64,000 nt of DNA. It comes from Tenacibaculum sp. Bg11-29 (GTDB taxonomy: Bacteria; Bacteroidota; Bacteroidia; Flavobacteriales; Flavobacteriaceae). A program made the translations under genes and the position numbers. Below are positions 35,345 through 44,444 of the stretch, in pieces. The notes under the pieces are model-generated. The model saw only the letters and a program-made list of their open reading frames with translations, did not search any database and had not been told where the DNA came from. The stretch covers positions 3,223,001 through 3,287,000 of the forward strand of contig NZ_PJBB01000003.1 of assembly GCF_002836595.1 (NCBI RefSeq). Reading direction: 5' to 3'. Numbering within the stretch: the stretch's first letter is position 1; the number at the start of each line of letters is the position of its first letter.

Positions 35345-35545
35345 AATAACTACTGCCAATAAAACCTATAAATAATAAGGAGTTTAGTGTGTGAAATTGA
35401 AGGTTGGTGTATGTTTAGAATCAACGCCAAATATTTTTTATTTAGCTTTTTTATAACGGCAAATAAAAAAAGCTTATGCCTTATGACATCAGGAAAAATT
35501 ACGAGTTTTCAGTACCATAAAATTCATAACTAAACGTTGTACTTC
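35345..35545. repeat. degenerate palindromic intergenic element, copy 5
   Basis: It shows ACTGCCAATAAAACCTATAA, CGCCAAATATTTTTTATTTAGC and a right end TAACTAAACGTTGTAC, a worn form of copies 1-4. The gene-free stretch 35040-36202 otherwise holds only the att copy at 35866. Confidence 0.4.
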
Positions 35546-35865
35546 ATTGTAGAAATAACCATACAAACAACAAAATTGATCAATAAAAATTAAGGACTCA
35601 ATTACATTTAATAAAAAAATGGCTGTTCCTTTAGGAATGAGCAGAAAGTAATAGAAAATGGCTCTAGTAGATTTACATATAATTAACTAAATTGATTCTT
35701 AACGTATTAATGTTTCAGCTTACAATAACCACAACTATCTATTTATAAACACAATACAAAATCAGTTTAAAAGTTTTTAACGTAGACTTGCAGTACTTAT
35801 ACCTGTCCTTGTTAACAGGTGTATTTTATAGGTAAGTTAGAAATAATAGTTTAAGAAAGTGCAAA

Positions 35866-36027
35866 CACTAAATTGAGGGGCTTGTGTTCGTAAGAACGTG
35901 CAAGTTCGACTCTTGTTATGTACACAAAAATTAAAACACTTATTTTAAAACACTTATAAATATATTTATAAGTGTTTTTTTATGCTTCACTCCTAGCCTT
36001 TTACTGAAAAAGCATAAAAGTACCTGT
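35866..36027 (+). repeat. attachment site copy 3 (162-bp repeat)
   Basis: Nearly identical to 32152-32313: core at 35873-35901, T-arm variant, 15-bp inverted repeat at 35948-35977 and arm repeat at 36016-36027. It marks a third att site in the same orientation. Confidence 0.88.
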
Positions 36028-36202
36028 ACCAAAATAACTACTGTTAAACAGCTACTTATATGCTATAAAATCACAAGCATTAGGTATCGAAAATTTCAAC
36101 AAAAAGTACCTGAAATTTTTAGACTTAGTAAGAATTCGAAATGCAGTGTTTTGCTCTACCCTACATTCTTTAAACTAAACGTTATGTAGTGCAGCACATT
36201 AA

Positions 36203-38206
36203 CTACTTAAGACCACTTAATATATATTCATATATATTGTTATTTCTACCAAGCTTTGGGTCATTAAAGCTGTGTGTTGTATAAATTGGTTTCTGAATCA
36301 TTTCTCTCTGCATCATTTCGTTAATTGTGTGATAAAAATTAAGAGAAGTTTTACCTATTAATAAAGGACTTAAGTCATTATCGTTTTCCCAGAAACGTAA
36401 AATTTTCACAAAACCATTTAAGTACAAATAATCTTTTGTAAAGCCGCCACCCCTAAATATTCTTGTAACGACACTAAATGCATCGTCTTTATCTAAACCA
36501 TGATCATTTACAAGAAAACTATAACACTCAACAAAATCTGCTCCATTACACATCATATCTACTATAATAACACGATAGGCTAACTTTTTAAGCCTTTTCA
36601 TTGAAATATTACCACTAAGGTATTCAGATAAAATAGCTAGTCCTTCTTGCGTCATCGTATTTACAGGAAGCCCTAGATTGAATAAATTCAATTTTTGAGC
36701 ATTAGAATTCATCGTTGTTACCATATGTACTCCTATTTCATGTTCTACAAGTGCGTTTATTTGACTTCTAGTGAATTTTGCATCTGGCCTAAATAAAATA
36801 GTTTTTTTGGCATTTAAAACCATTACTTGTGAGACAACACGGTTACTTTTTTCTATTCTACTTTTAAAACCATAACTTTCAAGACCTTCTTTAAATGAAA
36901 CCATAGCTTCTTCAACACCTAAACTAGGTGATCTTTTAGGTTCACCTGCTACATCAGGCAAATGCAAAAAATAATGTGCATTTTCGATATCCTTTTTAGA
37001 AGGTCTTCCAAAATAACGCAATGAATTATATAAGAATTTTCGAGTATCTAATTCAGATAACATGTCTATTTTATCAAAATAACTATTGATAACAGATTCA
37101 TATAAATGACGAATTGAAACATCCGAAATATCCTGTACTTTAAGGTTACTTAATTGCTGTTTTAACTCAAACGGATTAATTTTAATAGGGTTATACTTGA
37201 AATGAGGAATTTCTGTGCATTTGTTTTTAAAAAAACGTTTTTTTTCTTTAATGTTATTAATTGGATTGACCGAAGCTAATAGCTCAAAACCTTTTAATAA
37301 TCTAAACAATTCTTTGTCAACTTTAAGAATTGAGGAGTCCATTGTTTTATCTAATAGTTTAGCATTTACTTGATATTCCCAATCGGAATGCTTTTGATTA
37401 AAAAAATTAGCATTATTTAATATTGCCTTTTTAAACCCTTTTTGTAATGTCTTAATTATATTCGGATAATCATCTCCTGTGATCTCATTACAGTAAACCT
37501 TTTTAACCTCTGTTGCTAAAACTAAAGTATTTTTAAAGTTTTTAGTGATATATTCAAGATTATAACCCCTTCCATAAAAAACATCATTAATAACACTATC
37601 GTTTTCAATATCTTGTAACTCAATCTTTCCAAGTTCTTGCCTCCAATGCTCTACAACATTTCCAAATCGGTTCATGTCAATATTCTCAGTACCTATATTA
37701 AACAGTGGTACTTTTCTATCCCAACGCTGAAAGTTATAAGAGTGAATATCATAAACTACACATCCTCCAAAAAGTGCTTCTAATTTTTTAATTAATGCAT
37801 GAGTAACTTTATAATAGTTATTATGCTTTTCAATACTTTTCTGTTTCTCTTTAGGTGTTAGTTTCTTTTTCCAGACTTTTTTCTCCCATGCAATATCAAA
37901 AATACAATTATCTGAATTTCTGTTCAAATCATATTCAAAACGAGAATCATTACTAATTAAAGTAATAGGCATTGAAGATATAAAATCTCCGGTAAAAGGA
38001 TCTTCTTCATACCAACGATTATACTCGTCATGATTTATCTTTTCCTTTAACTCAGAACGCAAATTACTACCATCATGGATAGCGGTACAACAATATGGTA
38101 GATATTTATTTATTTTTACAGAAAAAGAACCGTCAGAGACAATAGCTTCAAAATGTTTTTCAGCATTTATTAGCGCTATAATTTCATTAATCTCTAACCT
38201 CCTCAT
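36203..38206 (-). CDS. N-formylglutamate amidohydrolase-like / DUF1704 (QEGLA) metalloprotease fusion
   Basis: A 667-residue fusion. The N-terminal 250 residues match N-formylglutamate amidohydrolase: IHDGSNLRSEL, YEEDPFTGDF, SRFEYDLNR, VVYDIHSYN. The C-terminal 320 residues are DUF1704, with the zinc motif HEIGVH (His489, Glu490, His494) followed by TQEGLAILSEYLSG, the QEGLA signature. DUF1704 includes eukaryotic tyrosine carboxypeptidases, so peptidase activity is likely. The start overlaps the ATP-grasp gene by 20 bases, so the two act together, possibly on a small peptide or amino acid conjugate. Confidence 0.85.
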   Translation of the reverse strand: MRRLEINEIIALINAEKHFEAIVSDGSFSVKINKYLPYCCTAIHDGSNLRSELKEKINHDEYNRWYEEDPFTGDFISSMPITLISNDSRFEYDLNRNSDNCIFDIAWEKKVWKKKLTPKEKQKSIEKHNNYYKVTHALIKKLEALFGGCVVYDIHSYNFQRWDRKVPLFNIGTENIDMNRFGNVVEHWRQELGKIELQDIENDSVINDVFYGRGYNLEYITKNFKNTLVLATEVKKVYCNEITGDDYPNIIKTLQKGFKKAILNNANFFNQKHSDWEYQVNAKLLDKTMDSSILKVDKELFRLLKGFELLASVNPINNIKEKKRFFKNKCTEIPHFKYNPIKINPFELKQQLSNLKVQDISDVSIRHLYESVINSYFDKIDMLSELDTRKFLYNSLRYFGRPSKKDIENAHYFLHLPDVAGEPKRSPSLGVEEAMVSFKEGLESYGFKSRIEKSNRVVSQVMVLNAKKTILFRPDAKFTRSQINALVEHEIGVHMVTTMNSNAQKLNLFNLGLPVNTMTQEGLAILSEYLSGNISMKRLKKLAYRVIIVDMMCNGADFVECYSFLVNDHGLDKDDAFSVVTRIFRGGGFTKDYLYLNGFVKILRFWENDNDLSPLLIGKTSLNFYHTINEMMQREMIQKPIYTTHSFNDPKLGRNNNIYEYILSGLK

Positions 38207-39227
38207 CGGATACTAACTTTATAAGTTCTGACTTGTTTTTTCTATCACTTATTTCTTCAACAACACGCTCTAAATAGTCTACAATTTTCTTTTGAATCTT
38301 TGTGTTATTCAGTTTATTAATGTCTGTAATCGTTCCAGGACTCATTACATTTACCTCAATTAATTTTCCACCTATCAAATCAAGTCCAGCATAATAAATT
38401 CCGTCACGAACTAACTTCTCACCTACTTTTCTACATAAAATTTTATCTGTTTTGGTTAACTTGTATTTTTCTACAGTACCTCCTGCAGAAATATTTGAAC
38501 GTGCATCTCCCTTCGCAGGTCTTCTGCGCAAAGCACCAATAGGCTCTCCGTTTAGCATTAATACACGTACATCACCATTTTCAGCTCCCTCTACATACTC
38601 TTGCAGAATTACATAACTAGATTTACCTTCTTTTCCATTAATATAAAAGTCAAGTAAAGATTTAATATTATGCATTGCTGATTTTTCAATTACAATTACA
38701 CCACTACCTCCATAGCCATCTAATGGCTTTAAAATCATTTTATCATTTTCTGATTCTTCGATAATTCTTAATAAGTAGTCGATGTTTTTTGAAACATGAG
38801 TAGCAGGAATCAATTCTCGTTTCGGATCATAATACGCAGCTGTATAAATTTTATTATTGGTTTCTCGCAAACCATCTACAGCGTTTAATATAAATACATC
38901 GTCTTTTATAGAATCAAGAAAATTGAGCACCAATGGATCCATAGGTGGATTGTCTCTCATAAATATTACATCAAAATGCTGCAAAGGCTTCATTTCTTTA
39001 TGAAATTTAACCGACTTGTAAAATGATGGTATACTATTCGATACTTTGTCTTGACTAATAATTGTTTTGCACAAACTCAATGTAACACTATCTCTAATTG
39101 TTAAATTGGATGGATATGTTATAGCAACTTCGTGTCCACGAACAGTAAGTTCATGAATCATTCTAAGAGTAGAATCTTGCTTAGGATTTACTTTTTCCCA
39201 AGGATACATTATAAAACAGATTTTCAT
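38187..39227 (-). CDS. ATP-grasp ligase, glutathione synthetase-like
   Basis: A 346-residue ATP-grasp enzyme. It shows the N-terminal Rossmann-like part (MKICFIMYPWEKVNPKQDST), MRDNPPMD near residue 90, and MILKPLDGYGGSGVIVI as the glycine-rich ATP loop. YVEGAENGDVRVLMLNGEPI, RRRPAKGDARSN and LIEVNVMSPGT give the metal ligands. It resembles prokaryotic glutathione synthetase, but with no gamma-glutamylcysteine synthetase nearby the product is unknown. First gene of a two-gene operon, divergent from the AsnC regulator. Confidence 0.85.
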   Translation of the reverse strand: MKICFIMYPWEKVNPKQDSTLRMIHELTVRGHEVAITYPSNLTIRDSVTLSLCKTIISQDKVSNSIPSFYKSVKFHKEMKPLQHFDVIFMRDNPPMDPLVLNFLDSIKDDVFILNAVDGLRETNNKIYTAAYYDPKRELIPATHVSKNIDYLLRIIEESENDKMILKPLDGYGGSGVIVIEKSAMHNIKSLLDFYINGKEGKSSYVILQEYVEGAENGDVRVLMLNGEPIGALRRRPAKGDARSNISAGGTVEKYKLTKTDKILCRKVGEKLVRDGIYYAGLDLIGGKLIEVNVMSPGTITDINKLNNTKIQKKIVDYLERVVEEISDRKNKSELIKLVSDEEVRD

Positions 39228-39324
39228 TTGATATTAGTATTTTTCAAAGCAAAATTCAATTAAAAAAGAGAATATAGTTGTATACTGTTTTAATTTAAGT
39301 AAATTACCCTATAAAATAAAAGTA

Positions 39325-39801
39325 ATGAAGTACAATTCACTAAACATTGATAATACTGATATACAAATCCTTGAAATTCTCCAAGAAAACGCGATGGCAA
39401 CAGCCAAAGAAATGGCTCATAAGCTATCTCTGACTACAACTCCCATTTATGAACGCATAAAAAAACTACAGAAGACAGGAATTATTAAACAGTATGTTGC
39501 TTTACTTGATGCCGATATTCTTGGAAAAAGTATTTTAGTTTTTATGAACATTACCATAAAAGATCATCACTCAGAAAAGCGAAATGAATTTGTTCGGGAA
39601 ATGGAAAAGCTAAAAGCTGTTATAGAATTTTACCACACATCTGGAAGTTTCGATTTTTTGGTAAAAGTTCGATTTTCTGATATTAAATCTTTCAGAAATT
39701 TCTTAGTTAACGAAGTTGCATCTATCCATAATATCGGTGATATAGAAAGTCAAATAGTTCTTGAAGAAATAAAGTTTTCAACTAAAATATTAATAGATTA
39801 A
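39325..39801 (+). CDS. Lrp/AsnC family transcriptional regulator
   Basis: A 158-residue protein. The N-terminal winged HTH is DTDIQILEILQENAMATAKEMAHKLSLTTTPIYERIKKL, followed by an AsnC ligand-binding domain (YVALLDADILGKSILVFMNI, FYHTSGSFDFLVKVRF). It is divergently transcribed 97 bases from the ATP-grasp / FGase-DUF1704 operon, which it probably controls in response to an amino acid; this is inference. Confidence 0.93.
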   Translation: MKYNSLNIDNTDIQILEILQENAMATAKEMAHKLSLTTTPIYERIKKLQKTGIIKQYVALLDADILGKSILVFMNITIKDHHSEKRNEFVREMEKLKAVIEFYHTSGSFDFLVKVRFSDIKSFRNFLVNEVASIHNIGDIESQIVLEEIKFSTKILID

Positions 39802-39829
39802 AACACATTTTAAAAAATATAAAAACACC

Positions 39830-39877
39830 TGTAAATTATCGAATGATTATTCTAATGTTTATACTTTAAATTTCTAG
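39830..39877 (+). pseudogene. 3' tail of a dead integrase
   Basis: Translates to CKLSNDYSNVYTLNF-stop, parallel to the end of the island integrase (ASLPKDYSDDYTLNF). The downstream 21 bases CTCTCCCCTATTCTTTAATC(T) at 39880-39900 are identical to those after the integrase at 9925-9945. The remainder of the gene is gone. Confidence 0.7.
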
Positions 39878-39934
39878 CACTCTCCCCTATTCTTTAATCT
39901 TATTGTTTTTCCATACGAAAGAAATAACGGATAC

Positions 39935-40115
39935 TTATTGGTCATTGCTTATATACAAATAATAGACATTTATGCTTTTTATTAAAAGATGTTTCTTTCT
40001 ACATCAAAATTATAATATAAATAAGGTTTTCCCTTACTTATATTACGGTTTTATAGTGGTTTTTTTGTTTTTTATAATTTACTTTTAACTAATAAAACAT
40101 TACTTAACTATTGAC
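39935..40115 (+). repeat. dispersed repeat R, copy 1
   Basis: A T-rich repeat with ATAAGG-TTTTCCC-TTACTTATATTACGGTTTT near its right end. The same pattern occurs at about 40845-41040, 44080-44290 and 45480-45690, each after a gene or gene fragment. No coding potential is seen between 39878 and 40182. Confidence 0.5.
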
Positions 40116-40182
40116 AAAAGAGATAAGAATGAACCATATATTGATTTTATAAAAGTATTTATTGAAAATAATCCCTTTATCT

Positions 40183-40788
40183 ATGTTAAATATTAAAAAA
40201 GGAATATTTATTTGTTTGTTATTAGGTTCTTTTTTGTCTTTTGCTCAAAAAAGGTTTCTTAATAATACATACATTACGTATTCAACTGAAACACTTCCTA
40301 AACATTCTTTATTTATTGAACACCAGAAAGTGTCATTAAAACTACCTTCAAAGGGTTTATTTCCTGAAAAAAATATCAACTTTATTAGTGAAATAAAAAA
40401 TGATACAATTTATATTTTTGAAGAAAAAAAAGATATAAAACAGGGAAAGGGAATTAAGTTAGCCAATGATAAATTGGTATCTAAATTTGCGAATACTCGT
40501 TTTTACAGAAAATCAAAAAACGCTATAATTCAAATAGAAACGGAAAAAGTTTACTTTAATAAAACTGCTGTAGATAGTATTTTAGGAAATCAAATTATAT
40601 ACGCTGTAAATGACGAAATTTTAAAATCTGAAAAAGATGCGATATCCTTAAAGAATATTTTAGATAAGAAAAAGTTCAAGGTTAAAAAATTAAAAATACG
40701 CAAAGGTGAAAAAGCAATAAAACGTTATGGAATCTTAGGCTTAAATGGAATTATAGAAATAAAAGGAAAATACAAGAAATGTAGGTAA
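40183..40788 (+). CDS. secreted protein with a TonB-plug-like tail
   Basis: 201 residues from the ATG at 40183 (the TTG at 40162 is less likely). A signal peptide ends at FLSFAQ. The middle is beta-like. The last 50 residues (LKNILDKKKFKVKKLKIRKG, KAIKRYGILGLNGIIEIKGK) resemble the 'YGxxGxNGVIxIxTK' pattern of TonB-dependent receptor plugs and related small proteins. The 3' part of this gene recurs at 43970-44011 and 45238-45420. Function unknown. Confidence 0.6.
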   Translation: MLNIKKGIFICLLLGSFLSFAQKRFLNNTYITYSTETLPKHSLFIEHQKVSLKLPSKGLFPEKNINFISEIKNDTIYIFEEKKDIKQGKGIKLANDKLVSKFANTRFYRKSKNAIIQIETEKVYFNKTAVDSILGNQIIYAVNDEILKSEKDAISLKNILDKKKFKVKKLKIRKGEKAIKRYGILGLNGIIEIKGKYKKCR

Positions 40789-40844
40789 GAAATATGAGAC
40801 CATTAGAATATAGTGAAGCTGAAACCTTCTAACTCTTACTTAAT

Positions 40845-41090
40845 AAAAAACAACACTTATACTCATATATTCTTTACTTATATCAAAATAATAAACATTC
40901 ATACTCTTTTTTCTAATAAGCCTTTATTTTTAAACCAAATTTGTATAATAAATAAGGTTTCACCTTACTTATTGTACGGTTTTTTAGCGTTCTTTTTATT
41001 ATGGATACACTACTTTTAATTTGTTGTTAACAAGAATAAAAGTTTCTTTTATTCCGTCTAAAAACACCAGATAAAAAAGAATAATATCAC
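40845..41090 (+). repeat. dispersed repeat R, copy 2
   Basis: Same pattern as copy 1 (CTTTACTTATATCAAAATAA, then GGTTTCACCTTACTTATT and ACGGTTTTTTAG). It continues into AAGAATAATATCACGCATAT, shared with copies 3 and 4. Confidence 0.55.
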
Positions 41091-41204
41091 GCATATAACA
41101 AGTTGTAGTACATTAAAAAATTAATGTAGGATGTCTGTTTCAAATTAAAAGAACATACGAATTTAGCTGTTAGTAAAGAACTTTATTTTTGGAGAGTTGC
41201 CATA

Positions 41205-41333
41205 ATGAAAGATCAAGGCAAATATGTAGACGCCATCAGTTTAATTGAGTTCCGACTTGAAAAGGGGTACAAACATATTGAATATGCAGAAGACTTTATT
41301 AAAGAGCTTCAAAAAACAAGTAAATCATGCTAA
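41205..41333 (+). CDS. possible small protein, 42 residues
   Basis: MKDQGKYVDAISLIEFRLEK then GYKHIEYAEDFIKELQKTSKSC, a clean helical reading frame in an otherwise gene-free stretch (40789-41515). Not recognised; it could be a fragment of a larger lost gene. Confidence 0.3.
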   Translation: MKDQGKYVDAISLIEFRLEKGYKHIEYAEDFIKELQKTSKSC

Positions 41334-41515
41334 TACTATGTAAAAATCATTAAAACGACACCATACATGAAACGTTATATGCAACAGACCTAAGCTTGAA
41401 AATAAAAATCGTGATACCCATCTCTTTATCAATTTTATTTTTTAGTCCAAAAAGTAATATCCATTCGGAAGTTCGAGGGGTAAATAATATTCATTAACCA
41501 CAAATCTAAATCACT

Positions 41516-42622
41516 ATGTCAGACACCAACGTCACAAAACTAAAATTACCACAACAAGACCCTTTTAACATTGAAGCCGTCAAGCGATATGTTTTTAACG
41601 AAACGGGGAACATTATGATGGCATCAACAGATGAGAAATCTGATACCATTCAACAATCTGTTAGAGATGTTTTTGCCGAAGTTTCTGTATTCTTTGCAGC
41701 AATGACGAAGGCAATATCCCAAACCAGAAATCCTTATGGGGTAAAAGACAACAAAGGAAATTACCCTTTTTACAACCTCTACAACTATGATGCCCTGGAG
41801 GCCGTTATTGACGGATCAGGATTTTTTGTTCACGTAAATGAAGAAGATGTTTCTTATACAACCAAAAGTTGGGGAGCAGATTTCAGCAAAGAACTTATTG
41901 AAGCTATTATTGGTCTAGCCACCGGAACTGGGGAGTTAAAATTCGCATCAGCAATGTTAGGCTCTATGGGAAAAGAGGGAGTAAGTATCTCAGGGCAATC
42001 TAGCAGTCTTACTAGCAAGGTAGCAAATGTTATGTTTGTCTGCGAATACCTACTTGGTATGCCTGTAGTGAGCGCCATTGTTGTAACTGCAGACTCGAAG
42101 GTTGTTTCTCAAACTGTATCTGTAGGTCCCTGCTTCAAAGAACAGTCTAAGAAAACTACAATGACAGTTCACAAGGATACATATATGTTTGTTCCTCCTG
42201 CATTTATTAAACAATATGCCGGTGATTTAAATTCAGGTATGAACGACCCTAGTTATTTGGAATTAATCACGCAACTTGAAGGTCTTGTTGAGCGCAAACC
42301 ACAAGTGGACGGAGTTTTTGATATTACCAATCCTGATGAGCCAACGCGAATTACTGATGGTAAGCTTACTGTAGGCGGGGCGAAGAAATATGCCATTTTT
42401 GGACAGTACTTAGGTACACTAGTTACTGGCAAATCAGCAATAAATATTAATCCACCAAATCCTGCGCTTACATTCGCTACAAGTATTTGGAATTCTAGCG
42501 GAATAGATTTCCAGATGACGTATACTGGTACCGACCCGATATCTGCGCCAATCATGATTACGCTCGATGATGGAGTAACGCAAATCAGTGCTGGAACATT
42601 TGATATTTCGGTAACTACGTAA
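41516..42622 (+). CDS. unrecognised protein, paralogue of the next gene
   Basis: A 368-residue protein with no leader. Residues 45-235 align with the next gene through a shared core. The core is FFAAMTKAISQTRNPYG against FYAAMLRAISAINNPRTG, then YNYDALEAVIDGSGFFVHV against YNYHVTESILLGSNKFVKV. The last 100 residues are a separate strand-rich domain (FDITNPDEPTRITDGKLTVG..., PIMITLDDGVTQISAGTFDIS), missing from the paralogue. GC is clearly above that of the neighbours, pointing to recent transfer. A GIGLATG-like Gly/Ala-rich helix in the middle could insert in membranes. I do not recognise the family. Confidence 0.7.
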   Translation: MSDTNVTKLKLPQQDPFNIEAVKRYVFNETGNIMMASTDEKSDTIQQSVRDVFAEVSVFFAAMTKAISQTRNPYGVKDNKGNYPFYNLYNYDALEAVIDGSGFFVHVNEEDVSYTTKSWGADFSKELIEAIIGLATGTGELKFASAMLGSMGKEGVSISGQSSSLTSKVANVMFVCEYLLGMPVVSAIVVTADSKVVSQTVSVGPCFKEQSKKTTMTVHKDTYMFVPPAFIKQYAGDLNSGMNDPSYLELITQLEGLVERKPQVDGVFDITNPDEPTRITDGKLTVGGAKKYAIFGQYLGTLVTGKSAININPPNPALTFATSIWNSSGIDFQMTYTGTDPISAPIMITLDDGVTQISAGTFDISVTT

Positions 42623-42696
42623 GAATGAAATTGATTAGACCTATTGATAAAAGTCAAGGAAGGTGTATGATTGCTTCAGATAATTAATCTAATTTG

Positions 42697-42725
42697 TAGC
42701 GGCTTGTTATCATAATAGGTCGCTA
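42697..42725 (+). terminator. terminator after the 41516 gene
   Basis: Stem TAGCGGCT / AGGTCGCTA with one bulge, followed by TTTTTTCT. Confidence 0.6.
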
Positions 42726-42779
42726 TTTTTTCTCATACTCACTGAAATAATTTTAGCGGGTTCTGCATCCCTGTATTTG

Positions 42780-43400
42780 ATGATTAAATCACCAATATAT
42801 AAACAACTCGATGAAACAGGTAGCATCCTGATTCGGACGAATTTACCCCATAACCAGCCCTTACCCGAATCTATTCAAAAAGAATTTGCTCGTTGTACAG
42901 TGTTTTACGCAGCAATGTTACGTGCTATTTCGGCAATTAATAACCCTAGAACAGGACAACCTTACTCCATTTATAATTATCATGTAACCGAATCCATTCT
43001 TTTGGGCTCAAATAAATTTGTAAAAGTATCAGAAGATATCACGACTATCAGGGCGCATAGATTTCTGCGTGATCTCAACAAAAGACTCTACTCTCAGTTA
43101 TTCAATATTAACTTAAGAAAGAAGGAATCTCGTAAAATATCTTCCATTCTCACAGGCTTAAGCAAGGAGGCAATACGCATGATTGAAGCTAACAATGATG
43201 AAGAATTCAAAATTGGTTTTATCACTTTTATTGTAGAATATATCAATGGATTTTTAAACATTTCCGTCAGGTCGGTATATATAAACTCCGGCGACTATAA
43301 AAAAAGTAGTAAGAGGGAACGTCGCAGACGGATATTTCGTATTAAGACACCATGGAGATTACAAACTGAAAGTTATTTGTTTATTACCAATGTGACATAA
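42780..43400 (+). CDS. short paralogue of the 41516 protein
   Basis: 206 residues from the ATG at 42780. It carries only the shared N-terminal domain, with the same order of conserved blocks (EFARCTVFYAAMLRAIS, NPRTGQPYSIYNYHVTESIL), and a very basic tail region (KKSSKRERRRRIF). It lacks the C-terminal strand domain of its partner. It may be a partner or inhibitor of the longer protein, or a second version of it. Confidence 0.6.
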   Translation: MIKSPIYKQLDETGSILIRTNLPHNQPLPESIQKEFARCTVFYAAMLRAISAINNPRTGQPYSIYNYHVTESILLGSNKFVKVSEDITTIRAHRFLRDLNKRLYSQLFNINLRKKESRKISSILTGLSKEAIRMIEANNDEEFKIGFITFIVEYINGFLNISVRSVYINSGDYKKSSKRERRRRIFRIKTPWRLQTESYLFITNVT

Positions 43401-43402
43401 AA

Positions 43403-43429
43403 CAATCATTTGCTGGTTTCAAATGATTG
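43403..43429 (+). terminator. hairpin after the short paralogue
   Basis: Perfect 10-bp stem CAATCATTTG / CAAATGATTG with a 7-base loop, directly after the stop codon. No strong T run follows. Confidence 0.5.
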
Positions 43430-43608
43430 TGATTGGCGTGAAAAAATTATTAATGCATATAACACACACTATATCCAATACGGTTTTCTTACTTCGAATG
43501 GAACATTTTTGGATTAGCAAATCTATTCTTATCTTCGGGTAAATAACCACGGTGAAGATCCGCACAGGATATAGTGCTTGCTGTTACAAATAATACAAAA
43601 CCAAGATT

Positions 43609-43749
43609 ATGGCGTATTACAAAAAAAGTACAGATAGAATGGATATTCATATAGAAGAAAGCCGAGGAACTATTATGATTAAACAAAAATGGAGATACTT
43701 TTGGTTAAACTCAATGGAAACTTCTTCGTGGACTTATTCAGAAAAGTAA
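43609..43749 (+). CDS. possible small protein, 46 residues
   Basis: MAYYKKSTDRMDIHIEESRG, then TIMIKQKWRYFWLNSMETSS, WTYSEK and stop. It is a clean frame in the gene-poor stretch 43401-44444 and may be a remnant. The frame at 43773-43979 that follows has only a TTG start and ends inside a gene-tail repeat. Confidence 0.25.
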   Translation: MAYYKKSTDRMDIHIEESRGTIMIKQKWRYFWLNSMETSSWTYSEK

Positions 43750-43969
43750 GATTATCATAAAAAGTTGATAACTTGATTTGGAATAATTGGGGGCAATATT
43801 TTTTTCTTAAAGTAAAAGGTGGTGCTGGTTTTGCAAAAAAACATGTTAAAACTCGTTGGAATGTTAATTTTGATATAGAATGGGTTTTACATACGGAACA
43901 TTGGAAAGTGAATGTTAAAAAAATAGTACCTAACAGCTATGAACGAAGTAATGTAGCTTGGAGTAATAT

Positions 43970-44011
43970 GGAATTATAGAAATAAAAGGAAAATACAAGA
44001 AATGTAGGTAA
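43970..44011 (+). pseudogene. 3' tail fragment of the 40183 gene
   Basis: The last 13 codons and stop (GIIEIKGKYKKCR), identical in protein to the 40183 gene. They are followed by the same downstream sequence (ACCATTAGAATATAGTGAAA...). Confidence 0.75.
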
Positions 44012-44069
44012 TAAATATAAGACCATTAGAATATAGTGAAACTGAAACTTTCTAACTCTTACTCAATAA

Positions 44070-44345
44070 AAAAACAACACTTTTACCTATCTATCCTTTA
44101 CTTATATCAAAATTATAGACATTCATACTCTTTTTCCTGATAAGCTTTTATTTTCACATCAAATTTATAATATAATCTATGGTAAAACCATACTTATATT
44201 ACGGTTTTTTCTTCATTTTTTTATTTTTCGTAAGTTATTTTTGGCAAAGAAAAATAAAAATGTAAAAGTTCCTTTTATTCCGTCTAAAAACACCTAGTAA
44301 AAAGAATAATATCACGCATATAACAAATTATAATACCTTAGAAAA
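44070..44345 (+). repeat. dispersed repeat R, copy 3
   Basis: It contains CTATGGTAAAACCATACTTA and TATTACGGTTTTTT, then AATAATATCACGCATATAAC. It continues with TATATGATCACCATGGTAAC (44365-44386), shared with copy 4. Confidence 0.55.
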
Positions 44346-44444
44346 CTACAACTATATAAACGATATATGATCACCATGGTAACTATATATTGTTGTTACT
44401 TGCAAGCTAAAAAAACGAATAACTAACATTTAAAAAAACAAATT

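Noticed and set aside
43773..43979. 68-residue frame
   Set aside because: Only a TTG start, low-complexity basic content, and it ends inside the gene-tail repeat in the wrong frame.
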